From: Carnegiea gigantea
Lineage: Eukaryota > Streptophyta > Magnoliopsida > Caryophyllales > Cactaceae
Direction: 5' to 3'
NCBI GenBank assembly: GCA_029747015.1
Contig: JAKOGI010000349.1
Coordinates: forward strand, 184,501 to 248,500
Length of the DNA stretch: 64,000 bases
The first letter of the stretch is position 1, and every line of letters starts with the position of its first letter. The position numbers were made by a program, and so were the translations under genes. Below are positions 23,358 to 34,879 of this stretch, piece by piece. The notes below the pieces were generated by a model that was not told the origin of the DNA, did not search any database, and saw only the letters and a list, made by a program, of their open reading frames with translations.

Positions 23358-23640
23358 ATCATCCTTATTCCCACACCTTTTGATCTTTGACATTTGTTTC
23401 TCTTAATCCAGTGTCGCAAGCTTGAATGAATGGCGCTAGTCTACCCTAACCTGGAACCATATATGGGAAAACTAGTGCCGACAACGCAGCAACCATAAAA
23501 ATAACCCTATTCCCAAACCTTTTCAATCTTCTCCGACATTTGTTTCCCTTTATCCAGTACTACAAGTTTGAATGAATGACGTCAGCTTACCCTAATTTGT
23601 AATTGGATATAAAACAACTAGTGAGATGGCACAACAAATA
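23358..23640. repeat. Imperfect tandem duplication, period about 143 bp
   Basis: Two diverged copies share ATTCCCAMACCTTTT, GACATTTGTTTC, a TATCCAGT-like word, GAATGAATG and AAACTAGTG in the same order. They start near 23366 and 23509. Confidence 0.75.
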
Positions 23641-23890
23641 TGGGAAATAACTAACGATGAACTCTAACTGAAGGAAGCCAAAGATATTACTAACATTCTA
23701 GATGTTAATTTTACTCTGCTAGGGAAAATTATGGCAGAAAGAATAGTGAATAACGGTACAATGTGTGATGTCATCCAGCACTCCTGGAACTTGAATATGG
23801 GCACGTTTAAAGAGAATATGAGCAAAGTGTGGCATTGTATGCTTTAGAGAATTTTGGGAAATCACCTCATGCTTTGGAAATAGTTAGTCG
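23628..23890 (+). pseudogene. LINE ORF1 / DUF4283-like fragment
   Basis: One frame reads VNFTLLGKIMAERIVNNGTM followed by CDVIQHSWNL. This matches the start of the DUF4283 domain found in plant LINE ORF1 proteins (LVG+ILTEK ... W pattern). Stops flank it and no zinc knuckle or ORF2 follows. It is a short dead fragment. Confidence 0.55.
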
Positions 23891-26044
23891 ATGTCGAGTT
23901 ATGTGACAAAGATTTTTCCCAGTAGTGGTCCTAGGTGAGTGCTTCTTACCATGACAAGCCAAACAAATTGTTACAAAATTGCAAGCACTCTAGGTACTGT
24001 AGGACATAAGATAAGTGGAATGTAAAGATCTGCTTATCGAAGGGTGCAATCCCCCAATAATGGTCAGTCTCTTGTACTAGATACTTTATTTTTTAGAAGC
24101 ATATTTAATTTCTTTATTTACATGTTTTACAAAAAAAATATCGATAGTCAGAATTGGACTGGAGGATCGCAGGAAACCGGGCCTTGGACCTGGTCATGGA
24201 ACTTGTTCAGGTTCCATGGGTAGAGCCAGGTCTAGTCTTCATGTTTTTGGCCCTGTCAGCTGCATTGGCTTGGCATAGAGTTTGGGTATGGTTTGATCTG
24301 GAACCCGAGTAAGTTCCTAGGCCAACTCTAAAACCTTATTCTGGTTCAAGTAGATTTCACTACCAAAATCCTTATCTGCCCCTCAAATTCAGTAATGCAT
24401 AACCAAGTCGCAAATAAAATAGCATAGAAAAAGTATCAAACTCTAACTAATAGAGTCGCAGTATGAAAAACATACAAACTATATTACCCTTTGAAACAAA
24501 TAATAACAATAGGCATAACCAAATGGACAAATTGATATTACTTCAAAAAAGTTTTTAGAAAGGCTCTCGAACAGCCCCTAGTATGGGGACTATCCTAACT
24601 TCTTGGTCTTGAATTAAGGTTCTAGATTTGAGGGTGATGGTACAATGATGTGATGGGATGCATCTCATCACTGCACGTCATCGTTAATGACCTCTACTAA
24701 TCAATACAAGAAATCAAAACTTAATTGTACTAACACACAATCATGCAGCAGATTAAAATCACTTATTCATTTAAAATCATGCAAAAGGTACAGACTTTAG
24801 TCTAACAAAATCCAAAAAATAGAATAACATTTACAATGGATGGGGAGCCAACTAAGGATTACATCTTTGATAATTTAGAATAAAAAAAGTCATAAAAAAG
24901 AAATAGAGTAGAAGAATAAGGAAAGGTAGAGTTTTTGCTCTTAGGATAACCCACCTTATTTCTCTTGGAATCCAACAGAGTGATGTCTTTTTAATGGTTA
25001 ACCCAATTCTCCTCTCCATTGTGTGGAGTATTTATCTCCTCAATTTTAATGCTCACCTTTCTCTAATATTGATGCCTATCTCATCTGATGTCAGCTGCCT
25101 GACGAGAATTTTTCGATGCCTCTAACCCCTAGGGGTAACCTCCTCTATATATTGGTTGAGGGGATAGTTTGAATTGGTTTAGAAATATGTGGCATAATCC
25201 TAGTCCCATTATTAATCTAAACGGTACAATAACTTAGCTAGCATTCTAACTAGTTAGTCACAGTAAATTAATCAGTATAGAATTTCAGTCAATTAATCCC
25301 GTTTAGTAGTAAAGGACTCAGACAGAGGGAGCCCGACTAGGTTTCCAGCTAGAGAACCGGCTCGGTTCGTGGAAGCAGGAATATGCTTGGCTTCCTGGGG
25401 TAGGCTGTGGACATCTCAATTTGTTTTTACCATAACTTTTACATCCGACATTCGTTTTAAGCAATTCATTTTTTACTTGAAAGTTTACTAAGTATAGTTT
25501 ATAACAAAACCAATTTCATAATTTTTAGATAAGTGTTAATGGGATAAAAGGAAAATAGTAAACATGTGTCATTTTTAGCACAAGCCCAAGTATTCGACTT
25601 ATATCTTTTCTGTTGCCTATTGAACGTTGGTGCATTATATGCCATTAGAAGGCTTATTCAATGAAGAATGTTGATGCCTAGATATAATAATTTTATGCTC
25701 CCTAGAATGGATCTCAATTGGATGCAGAAAACTGTCAATTTGAAACTATTTGGCCTTTTGGGCTCTATTAACCTTTTGGACTAAAATTCAAGGATTACTT
25801 TGTTGGACCCCTAAGCACACATATTAGGGTATACTTTTCATCATTGGGCAATCTCGTCTACAGTTAGCCCCCACTTTGGCCTAGTAGAAGTACGACGGAG
25901 ATTAAAGTAATAGTTGCTTCTTGTAATTGTCTGACTGGCAATAACGATGTAGAATCCATGCCTGGTATATTGAGACTTGGCACCTTCCTACCTTTGCTAT
26001 GACGGTGCCCGATGCATTTTATCCTTGACTTGGAAAATTAGTAG
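23891..26044. other. Intergenic, no gene recognised
   Basis: GGAACC-rich words near 24165-24330 and 25330-25400 might mark ends of an old DNA element, but no convincing inverted pair was found. No other support. Confidence 0.35.
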
Positions 26045-26945
26045 ATTTCCTTCTCACTGGAGCAGCGGACCTTTTGTCAGTTAAGCAACTTCTTAAATTT
26101 ATCCTTTCGCTGGATTAGTAGGTTTTCGTATTGCTGGAGTAGCAAGCCTCTTTGCCGGTCAAGTAGTTTTCCATATCGTTGGAGTAATGGATCTTTTTGC
26201 CAGTTAAGCAGATTCATGAATTTATCTACTGGAATAGCGATCCTTCTTATAGGTCAAGCAGGTTTCTGTATTGTTATAGTATTAGACCTTTTTACTGGTC
26301 AAAAAAATTCGTGAATTTATCTGTATCACTAGAGTAGCAAACCTTTTTGTTAGTTGAGCAGGTTTTCGTATTGCCCAAGTAGTGGACGTTTTTGCTGGTC
26401 AAGCAAATTCATGAATTTATCCTTTATAAGGCTTCTGTTTCACCACAATAGCGGACGTCTTTACCAGTCGAGTAGGTTTCCGTATCGCTGGGGTAGCAGG
26501 TCTTTTTGCCAGTCAAGCAAATTCGTGAATTTATCCGCATCACTCAAACAGTTGACCTTTTTGTCAGTCGAACAGGCTTCCATATCACTAGAGTAGTGGA
26601 TCTTTTTGTCGGTCAAGCAAAAATCATAAATTTATGCTTTAGTAGGCTTTTGTATCATTTGGAATAGCGACCTTTTTGATGGTCAAGTTTTTATGTCACT
26701 GGAGTAGTGAACATTTTTGTTGGTTAAGCAAATTTGTGAATTTATCCTTATTGCTAGAATAGCAAACCTTTTTTGTCGATTGAGCAAGTTTTGTATCCTT
26801 GAAGTAACGTACCTTTTTGTTAGTCAAACAAATTCATGAATTTATCCCTTCGCTGGCCTTCGTATTGCTAGAATAGGGACCTCTTTGCTGGTTGAGCAAG
26901 TTTCCGTGTCATTGGAGTGGCAGATCTTTTTTCTAGTCTAGTAAG
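26045..26945. repeat. Degenerate minisatellite, about 17 units of about 45-55 bp
   Basis: Each unit has the pattern CGCTGGAGTAG, a GCGGACCTTTTTG-like core and CAGTCAAGCAG. Two unit types alternate: one starts with a GTTTCCGTATCG-like leader, the other with ATTCATGAATTTATCC. This gives a higher-order period of about 100 bp. Copies diverge strongly, so the array is old. Frames crossing it are not conserved, so it is not coding. Confidence 0.85.
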
Positions 26946-27899
26946 TTGTGAAATGTCCTGTTATATCGAGGCTATTAATTTTAGGTTTTGACTTTGATGA
27001 ATATTTTCAAATACTTTCATAAGTATTCCATTCTTATTTGCTTTGAATTTTCATGGATGTTAATTATCCCTTGTATCCTCTTTGCTTTGGCTTCTTCTTC
27101 TTCTTTAAATACTAAGTATTTCTTTTTTTCTTAACCTTGCATGCATGCTTTGGATAGTCATGGGTGTAGATGACCCCTTGGATCCTCTTTGCCTTTGGTT
27201 CTTCTTCATTCGCATTTCTAAGAGAAGCATGATCATAAGATGGTGGAAGTCGGTTGGGTTTTGTTGACCATATTTCTTGCTTTGGATTTTCTTTCTTTGT
27301 TTGCATGCTTGTGTTCTTTTGATTCTTATAAGTTCCCATGCACATAAAGGGAATATTCCCATGTGAGGTGTGGGGATCCCAACCAGGTCCTCGTGCTTGG
27401 AATCCCTTTATTTCCATCTTTCTTGTTTGCTTGCATTTAAGCCCATTGTGAAAGAATATGACCATGCAAATTGCGGGCAACCTAGTAGGGTTCTCCTTTA
27501 GCTTCTTCCTCCTTATTTTCCCTATAAATATATAGTTTGGCTTGTGGAGTGTTCAATCCACGCCTAAATTGTGCTTCCGTTCCTCTTTCTTTCTCCTCTG
27601 CTTTCTCTTGCTTTTATTACTTTTACATGCTTTCAAGTATGAGTCTAAGAAGAGCTCATTATTCTCGTTGACCCTGTCAAGAAAGACTTGCACAAGATTT
27701 ATTTATTGAAAGGGTATGGAGACTTGTTGAAGCTTAGTGATGGCATTGATCTTCTTGGAGACCGAATGCCATGCCTTAAGCCACGCTGCTACAAAAAAGT
27801 TGAATGATCTTTTTTCGAGTTTTTCTTTCTTTCTTTTTTTGTTCAAATCATGTTGTTTGATTTTTCTTCTTCTTCGAGGATGGCCTTTTCAAGGGTGGA
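26946..27899. other. Intergenic, nothing firm
   Basis: Pyrimidine-rich sequence with short ORFs in both directions. It could hold the promoter or leader of the PMD pseudogene to the right, but no start site is supported. Confidence 0.35.
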
Positions 27900-28530
27900 G
27901 GTGCCCCTAAAAAGTTCACCATTGACCTGAGGTGTAAGGAAATCCAAATCTGGACCATTCTGGAGAATGTATGCTTTGGATCTTTCTATTCGACTTAGAA
28001 GGGATATCTCAAGTGATCGATTGTTGTGTCACTTGTGCAATTGTAGAAAGATTTTGGGATACTACTAAAACCCTTCATTGGCCTTTTGGGAAGATAAGTA
28101 TTTCAACTTTTGATTTTGTTAGACTAAGGTCTCAGATTTTATAGTGACCTATTAATGTATCAAGAAGACTTCCACCATGAGTGGGCTTGCCTTTTTGAGT
28201 GTTTTAGGCCTATAAACCCCATGGGGCAGCTTTCCCTACACCATTCTTTTCTTGCTGATGCAAGATGATGTTGGTTAAGCTACATATGTGCCTAGTCAAC
28301 AGTCTCAGATCATTTTAGCTCTTCTCTTCGGCACCATTATTTTTACATAACTAGGTAACAACTACTACTTTCATTACCTTGTTAATTTACATAGAGTGAC
28401 TCATTTGAATTGGGGAGTGGATGCATATGTTATTTTTATTCGTAGCATGGAAAGTGGATTGTGAAAGACTAATACAACCCGGGGGTGACAAGACCAGTTT
28501 GCTTTTGGTTGTTTACAAAAAATAATTGAG
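27900..28530 (+). pseudogene. Plant mobile domain (PMD) protein, degraded
   Basis: At 28013-28144 the frame reads VIDCCVTCAIVERFWDTTKT, then LHWPFGKISISTFDFVRL. This follows the PMD pattern of ALVERW...THTFHLPFGE(M/C)TITLQDV. At about 28302-28450 it reads IILALLFGTIIFT, a stop, then FHYLVNLHRVTHLNWGVDAY. This matches the later PMD segment with its conserved Trp-Gly. Stops and frame changes lie between and after. PMD proteins occur as host genes (MAIN/MAIL) and as transposon passengers. Given the surroundings, transposon origin is more likely. Confidence 0.6.
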
Positions 28531-29223
28531 GTAATAATACCACAACTATCTCCACTTTTCTTTTTGAAACTCCCATCATTGTTTTGCTATCTTTTGCAGT
28601 GAATATTTTCTAGAGCTATCACATGGATCCTGGGAACCTTCCTGTTTTCTTGCGATGATTTCATCGATGAAAGATAATCAAATTTGGCTGAAGTTTTGGT
28701 CGAGAAGTTTGTAGCGCCTTTAGAGAGCTATAATAACTTAACCATGGTCTAATAGCTGATTTTGCTCATTATTGTTCACATTTCACTGGGATGATGGTGG
28801 TTCACAGGGTAATTTCCACCCTAGGGTGCTCACACTGTTCCCCCTGAAATCGAGGCGACCCAATATTATGCCTAGAGATGTATCTTGATGGAAGAACCTT
28901 TTCATTTTCTTTAGTACTTGGGTGAAAGGGTATCATCTCAAAGTCTCCAGCAATGGCCACCGTACATTCCAATGGATCCTCTGCGTTCTATGTTTTATGC
29001 TAGAACATTGTCTGTCCCTAGTATACATGGTGGAGATGAAAGGCGGCCGTCATTGTGTTGACTTCATTAACCATGAGGGTGACTATGGGGCATATCTTCA
29101 CTAGATTATGACCCACTTGGTAATCTACTTCCTCATGCCTTTCATTTTATTTAACATTTAAGTGATGTCATTTTTACCTTGCTTTCCTCTTCTAGGGCAT
29201 GCTTGTCAATGTTCTAATGCTCA
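28531..29223. other. Intergenic or PMD 3' remnant
   Basis: A 60-aa frame at 28922-29104 could be a leftover of the PMD gene, but no motif confirms it. The right end is the TRIM target site GCTCA (29219-29223). Confidence 0.3.
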
Positions 29224-29505
29224 TGTAATATCCCGTAAGTGGCTTAAAGGATTTGATGTGACTACTTATGTTACCAAAGGTGCACCTTTCTTTTTGGGAA
29301 GCCCAATCTTAAGAACTTCACAGTTAAGCATGCTTGCTAGAGAGTAATATTGGGATGAATAACCTCTTGGAAAGTTTCTAAGGCAGTGTGTGAGTAAGGA
29401 CGAAGCACGCCGGAAAGACTTATAGTGATTTGTTAGGGCAGTCGATGATCCTTGGACCCGTTCCTGGAAATTGTCCGCAGCCCGAGAGGGGGCCGAGGCA
29501 TTACA
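29224..29505 (+). repeat. TRIM 5' LTR
   Basis: 282 bp, TGTAAT...ATTACA. It differs from LTR2 by scattered substitutions, which points to an old insertion. Confidence 0.9.
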
Positions 29506-29635
29506 GATGGTATCAGAGCCGATCTGCGACCATGAGTTGCCTAGGTAGTCACCTGACGAGAGAAAGATACTGGGTGTGGACTGCCGGTCAAGAGGACTTG
29601 TAAGTCGGTCGGTTAGTGAGGCATCCCGGGGACGT

Positions 29636-29921
29636 TGTGCGCTTCACCCCGTAAGTGGCTTAAAGGATTTGATGCAGCTACTTATATCACCAAAGGTGCA
29701 CCTTTCTTTTCACGAAGCCCACTCTTAAGAACTCCACAATTAAGCGTGCTTACTAGGGAGCAATCTTGGGATAGATGACCACCTGGAAAGTTTATCAAGC
29801 AGTGTGTGAACGAGGATGAACCACACAGGAAAGACTTATGGTGATTTATGGGGCCATTCGATGATCCTTGAAGCTATTCCTGGTAATTGTTCACGGCCCG
29901 AGAGGGGGCCATGGCATTACA
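29636..29921 (+). repeat. TRIM 3' LTR
   Basis: About 286 bp. The start is placed at the TG of TGTGCGCTTCACCCCG, where alignment to LTR1 begins; the exact first base is uncertain by a few nt. Confidence 0.85.
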
Positions 29922-32403
29922 GCTCAACTTAACCATTAATCTGGCACTTGAGGAAGAACCTAAGTAGGATGTTCAAATTAGACTAGTGCCGGAATCTGAG
30001 TGCCCCGAGCTTCCTTTTCCTCCCACATTTACGAGGGTAAATACATTACTTTCTTGTCTTTCATTGGTCGATTTCCCGCACTTACTTATTGGCCTCCGTC
30101 TTTTAGTACAACCGGGAGTAATTAAGTATGATGGGGTGCTATTTTCGCTCTATGACTAAGGCATTTGTGAACCTGACTTATCATCATCGTTGAGCGGATG
30201 AAGTATTTCCTCTTTTTCACCTTTCTTCCTCTTCCCTTTTGTTTTTGTCTATAATGCTTCTTCTTTCTTACAAAAGGGTCTCGAGGATTATGTTGGACGA
30301 GCACCACATCGCTGCTCTCAATCGAGGAGACATCCCTCTTCAAGGGCTCGGGATATTCGGGAATCCTCTTGTGTGGATGCATTGAGACCCCACCCTGGTT
30401 TGTCCTTAGAAGTTGAACCTCTTCAAATCTATGATCTCGAGATCTTTATACGATTCCTTCTTCCTTAAGAGAGCTTCCGATTCCTCAAAATCTTATACGA
30501 ATGTTGCTCATCTAGGACTATACATAGTGAACCTCCTCATCACTCTTGGGCTCCTGGGACGGCTCTGGTTCAAATGTGGATGTGAGCCGAACTTAAGTTG
30601 ATTCGGGCTTTTCGTCGCATTACGCTGACTACTTCTTTGGTGAAAGTAATAGTGAGTTCTATGGTAATGAATAGAGTTACCCTGTCAATCTTGTGTATGA
30701 TACATTGATGTTCACTTACTATGAATGCATTTGGACTTTTACAAAAAATGCAAGGCTCAGACTATACATATATGCTAATTATGCATGCTCGAGTGGACAG
30801 GTACGGTTGTGCTGACTATGCAAACACGATCATGCTAACTATATAGACATGTGATGACCTAGACTCGCATGCATGTAGGCTCCATGCTATGTTGGGGTCC
30901 ATTGGATAAGGCGTTATTAACGTACAGAAGGATGATGGCTTAGGCATGGTGATGTTCTATGGCCTAGGATAAAGGGTAAAAAGTTAGATGATTGCTGGGT
31001 TAGGCTAGGTCATGGGTCTTAAGCTGCCCAGGATAGAGAGTCATTTTTTCAAGGAATGAGTATCCGTTAATCGTGGGTCGGAAGCCATAGATGTGTGAGA
31101 ATAATGATAACAAAAGATTTTTTTTGCTAGTTTTAGTTGGAGCAGCCCCCAATCAAGTAGAGTAAATGGGACCCTTTCTATGTTGGGAAGAAGCTTTTGC
31201 TAGTGCTGTCTAGAGTAGCCACTAGTTTAGTGCAAAGATTATTGTTATCTCCTTATTGGGAAATATTCACTACGAATGGAGCCTTAACTACCTAGGGAAA
31301 TATAGGACAGTCCCCATCTTGTATATGGGTATCTACCCATTTAGGAAAGTTGAGAATACAAGGTGAGTACTTACTCTTGAATTTATAGTCATGGTTGAGA
31401 ACATGCACCTTAAAGACCATATGCCTCCTGGAGGACTTTTCAAGGTACGCTTCAAGATTAAGGTGCCGAACGAAGGGAATTGACATAAAGGCTTAAATAA
31501 CCTTATAAAATCTCCAAGTGTGCATGGGTGATGAAGTTAGTGTGAATAAGTAACTCTTTTCTTTAAGCTCTCTTTTTTATGTCTCTTTTTTTTCTCTTTC
31601 GTGGGACCATTTGGTCAGAACTTCTCTCTCTTTTTTTTTCTTCTTTTTTTTTGATTGCTAATTTTGATGTTGATGCCACCTATGACACATTCCCACTCTG
31701 TAGTTATGTTAGATGTCATTATGAAAGAAATATGCTTATTTGAAGGCTCAAATGGGTTCTAAGTGGTAAGTTACTAGGTTTAACAAAGGTATTAATGCAA
31801 GTTTTGTATGAAGCCTCCTATGCTTGTCATATCCTTATAGCTATATGAATTATTGTAAGAAATCTTTGATCTTTTCTCTTTTTCAGATGATGGATTGAAA
31901 TATTTAGTTTCTTTTTTATTTCTTTCCCTCTGCTTTTGCTAGCTTGCCTCGCCAGGCATTCAAGCTAGCCTTATTTTTTCTTTTCTTGTTTTTTTCCCTT
32001 TTTTCACCCTAGATTTGACATAGGACAGGAGCATTCCATAAAAAAAGAATATGAGAATATGTAAAAACTAATGGAGGAGACGATTTTATTAATAAATCAA
32101 GGCTACATCAGACTTGGATTTACAACAAAAAGGAAAGTGGGTGACTCTATGATTCAATACATGACTTATGGGTTTGGGGAGCATTATATCTTCTAAATTC
32201 AATAGAACTCAAGTCATCTTGTATGGAAGTTTTTGGTCTTGGATTCCACAAGGCATGCATATGTAAATAGATGGGTCCTAATTTTCACTTTGGTAGTCCA
32301 AAATGCCTAGGACGTTGTCATGCAAGCCAAGTAGGTTATGGTCATGGTTGGGTGTTCTGAGTAGCTTTAGGTAGAGGAAGCTCCCTTGACTTAGACATGC
32401 TTT
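29922..32403. other. Intergenic, nothing firm
   Basis: Several short ORFs without recognisable motifs. A long T/C-rich stretch lies at about 31560-31640 and 31960-32010. No RNA gene or terminal repeat was identified. Confidence 0.35.
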
Positions 32404-32973
32404 TTAGCTTATTCTTGAAGCTCCAACAACCCCTGGTATCATGTCCCCTGACTCAGTGATATTTGTAGTACTTGTACGGGCCCCAGTTCTTACAGTTCCA
32501 TGCACTTTCGTCTCTGGCCTGATTGGGCATAGGTTGATAATTTCTTTAAAATGCAAGCATTCTAGTGTTTGAGTATAGGTGGTGTTAATAAAGGTGTGCT
32601 TTGTGTAGCAACCTAGAGCATACACTTCTTTGCTTCTGAAGCCACTGTCTTTCTTATCCTTATTCTGGTAATTACCCTTCCAAGTGTTAGTGGCTTTGGT
32701 GGGTATGCCCCTGATACAAGTTTGGAGTGTAGTGCCCATCAATTCTACCTTCTTCCCACTCTAATCTAATATAGTTTGTGTTTTTCCCATCATCTTCATC
32801 AGTTGAGCCAGTTTATTACCTCTTGCCATCAGGATTAGTGAAGTGTTAGACTTTGACTTAGATTTTGATTTCGACCCAACTAGAGGAGTTCCCTTGGGCT
32901 CTTCTGGAAATAAGAGTCTCCTAGTTTGTGGACTCTGCTTATATACCTCCTTAATCTTACCTATCCTAAGCAA
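32404..32973 (-). pseudogene. Gypsy-type gag fragment with zinc-finger remnant
   Basis: On the minus strand near 32460-32404 the frame reads YYKYH, a stop, then VRGHDTRGCWSFKNK. This keeps the spacing of the C/H...GHxT..C finger of Ty3/Gypsy Gags, with the first Cys replaced by Tyr. Lys/Ser-rich frames lie upstream to 32973. No protease or RT follows in place. Confidence 0.45.
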
Positions 32974-33439
32974 TAAGGCAGTGGTTTAATGAAGATGAAA
33001 GGCTACTAGTGTTGGATATGAGCTGAAGGAAATAGTTTGTCACTTGTAGTTTAGCGAGAAAGAGAGAATGGCTTAGTAGGCTTAAAGGTTTAGGTTAGGA
33101 TTAAGATGTGGGGTTTATGCTGAAATCGGGCATTATCCCGGACTAGGTCATAAGTTAGGCTTAAAGATGTGAATTATGAGGCTAAGTCAGACTCAAGTCT
33201 TTCTTAGGTTATCACATACCTATACTAACCTAAATATAACTGTGGTTTGGTTTGCCTAGAATGGGCTAGTTTTGGCACATGGGCGGATATGGGGAATATG
33301 ATGCATGAACTATAAACTTATGATGGGTAAGATATCTAGGTCTTACCTGGATTAGGGCATTATAAATATGATGTACAATTGGATGTAACCTAGAATGAAC
33401 TAGTACTTTAAAGGTTTGATGGGTCGTATTATGCACTTT
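32974..33439. other. Intergenic, left flank of the Gypsy element
   Basis: The start of the left Gypsy LTR should lie here by comparison with the right LTR, but the sequence does not match. This is therefore unrelated DNA joined to a truncated LTR. Confidence 0.4.
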
Positions 33440-34566
33440 AGGCACAAAGGTCAAAGGAGATAGCAAAAAAGGCCCAAAGACACCCAACACGGACCAACCG
33501 TGGTCAGTACTACGGCGTCGAAGGTTCTAAGAGAAGGAGTTAAACAAAAGAGGAGAACCAGCATGACCAGTGGCCACCACGGTTTGTCTATGGTGGTGCC
33601 CATGATCAATGATAGCCCCCTTTCCCCCAGATCATCATATTTTCTCATGGTTATTCAACTTCCAGGTGGTTTTTACACTTGGTGGCAACATTTTTGTGAT
33701 AAAAAGGTTGTTTTTAGCCTCATTTCACCCTCATCATTTGCTTTTTCCTCTCTTCAGTTTCATCAATTACATTAGGATTTAGATTTAGAGAGAGTTGAGA
33801 GTAATTTTAAGGTGAAGATTTGCGAGGATTCCGGGTCGGGTTTGCATATACAAGCATGCATCGATTGAGCAATTCTTCTCCCTTCTCTTCTCTTTTCTCT
33901 TTAGATTTTTATACTTTCATATTATTATTGATTTTTATGTTAAATTTTGGATTGTTAATCTTGAAATTAAGTTGAATTCTTGTGAAGGAATCAATTTTTG
34001 TTTTGATCTAAAAGTGCTTTTGATTTGCTGGCTTTATTCTATTGAACCTTAGACATTAATTTGCTAGTAGAAAACTTAATCAATTTCTTGCTTATTTTAG
34101 ACATTTGGTGAAGAATTGAAAGGTGAAAGTAGATGTTGGAAAACTAAGATTCAACTTAAGTGTGTGGGCTCTTTAAAAAGGCTCATTGTTTAAGAAACCC
34201 CTAAATTTGATAATCGCATTCTTAATGATCTTAAATTAATCAAAAACCCTTAAGAAATGGTATTCATTGGATTTAAGAATTTCATTCCATCTTGAAAGAG
34301 GTGTTTGATAATTCGACTATTGGTTTTGGAATTACTCATCTAAGGAAGAGGCACTTGATTAATTCTTGCATTGGAAAATTGCTTGATTTGATTAAATTCC
34401 TTGGTTATTATCCATTGGATTAGATAATATATTAGTTTAGTTTCAAACCTCAAATTTCGATTCCCTTAGCCTATCTTAAGGGGATAAAGCCCAATAAATC
34501 AACATAGTCATTGTGGGAGATGACCTTGATTTTTTACAACGCCACTGTGCGCTTTCGGCCCTATCA
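33440..34566 (+). repeat. Left (5') Gypsy LTR, 5'-truncated
   Basis: Alignable with the right LTR from about AGATAGCAAAAA onward, including GGACCAACCG, TTACATTAGGATTTAGATTT and the end CCCTATCA. Confidence 0.85.
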
Positions 34567-34570
34567 AGGT

Positions 34571-34592
34571 TTTAGGGCCATTGCCAGGGACT
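34571..34592 (+). other. Primer binding site region, Asp-tRNA type
   Basis: TTTAGGGCCATTGCCAGGGA, 4 nt after the LTR. It resembles the TGGCGCCGTTGCCGGGG site of Athila/Tat elements with several substitutions. Confidence 0.65.
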
Positions 34593-34879
34593 AATGTTGA
34601 ATATTGGGTTTTTCTCAATACGTTTGACTAAGCATTTTTTTTTTTTTGAAAAACAAAACCAAAAAAATTAAAAAAACAAAAGAATTTTGAAAGAAAAAAA
34701 TGGTGGCAATTTTCCACTTTCCACAATTCGAGCATAAATTATTTTGGAGGTATTTTAAATGATTGAATGTCTTTCTTATTCGATGTGGTTATTGTGTGGG
34801 TAAATGGTAAATTTTGGACATTGTTAATGAGGTTGTCAATAGTAAAACTCGTGCTCTTTTAGGGTATTAGGTTTTCTTG

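Larger units (their letters stand above)
29224..29921 (+). mobile_element. Complete TRIM retrotransposon, 698 bp
   Basis: LTR1 is 29224-29505 and LTR2 about 29636-29921. They share long stretches such as CCCGTAAGTGGCTTAAAGGA and the end AGAGGGGGCC...GGCATTACA. The element starts TGTAAT and ends ATTACA. The PBS TGGTATCAGAGC (29508-29519, initiator Met-tRNA) is 2 nt after LTR1. The internal part is only about 130 bp and non-coding, with a CCCGGGGA run before LTR2 that may be the polypurine tract. The 5-bp direct repeats GCTCA at 29219-29223 and 29922-29926 are a perfect target-site duplication. It must have been mobilised by proteins of another element. Confidence 0.93.

Noticed and set aside
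24140..25410. Possible hAT element bounded by GGAACC-rich ends
   Set aside because: No convincing inverted termini, target duplication or transposase.
26354..26596. 80-aa ORF in the minisatellite
   Set aside because: Frame is not kept between repeat units; a chance translation of the array.
33266..33775. ORFs on both strands near the left Gypsy LTR
   Set aside because: They lie partly in the LTR and have no conserved counterpart in the right LTR.
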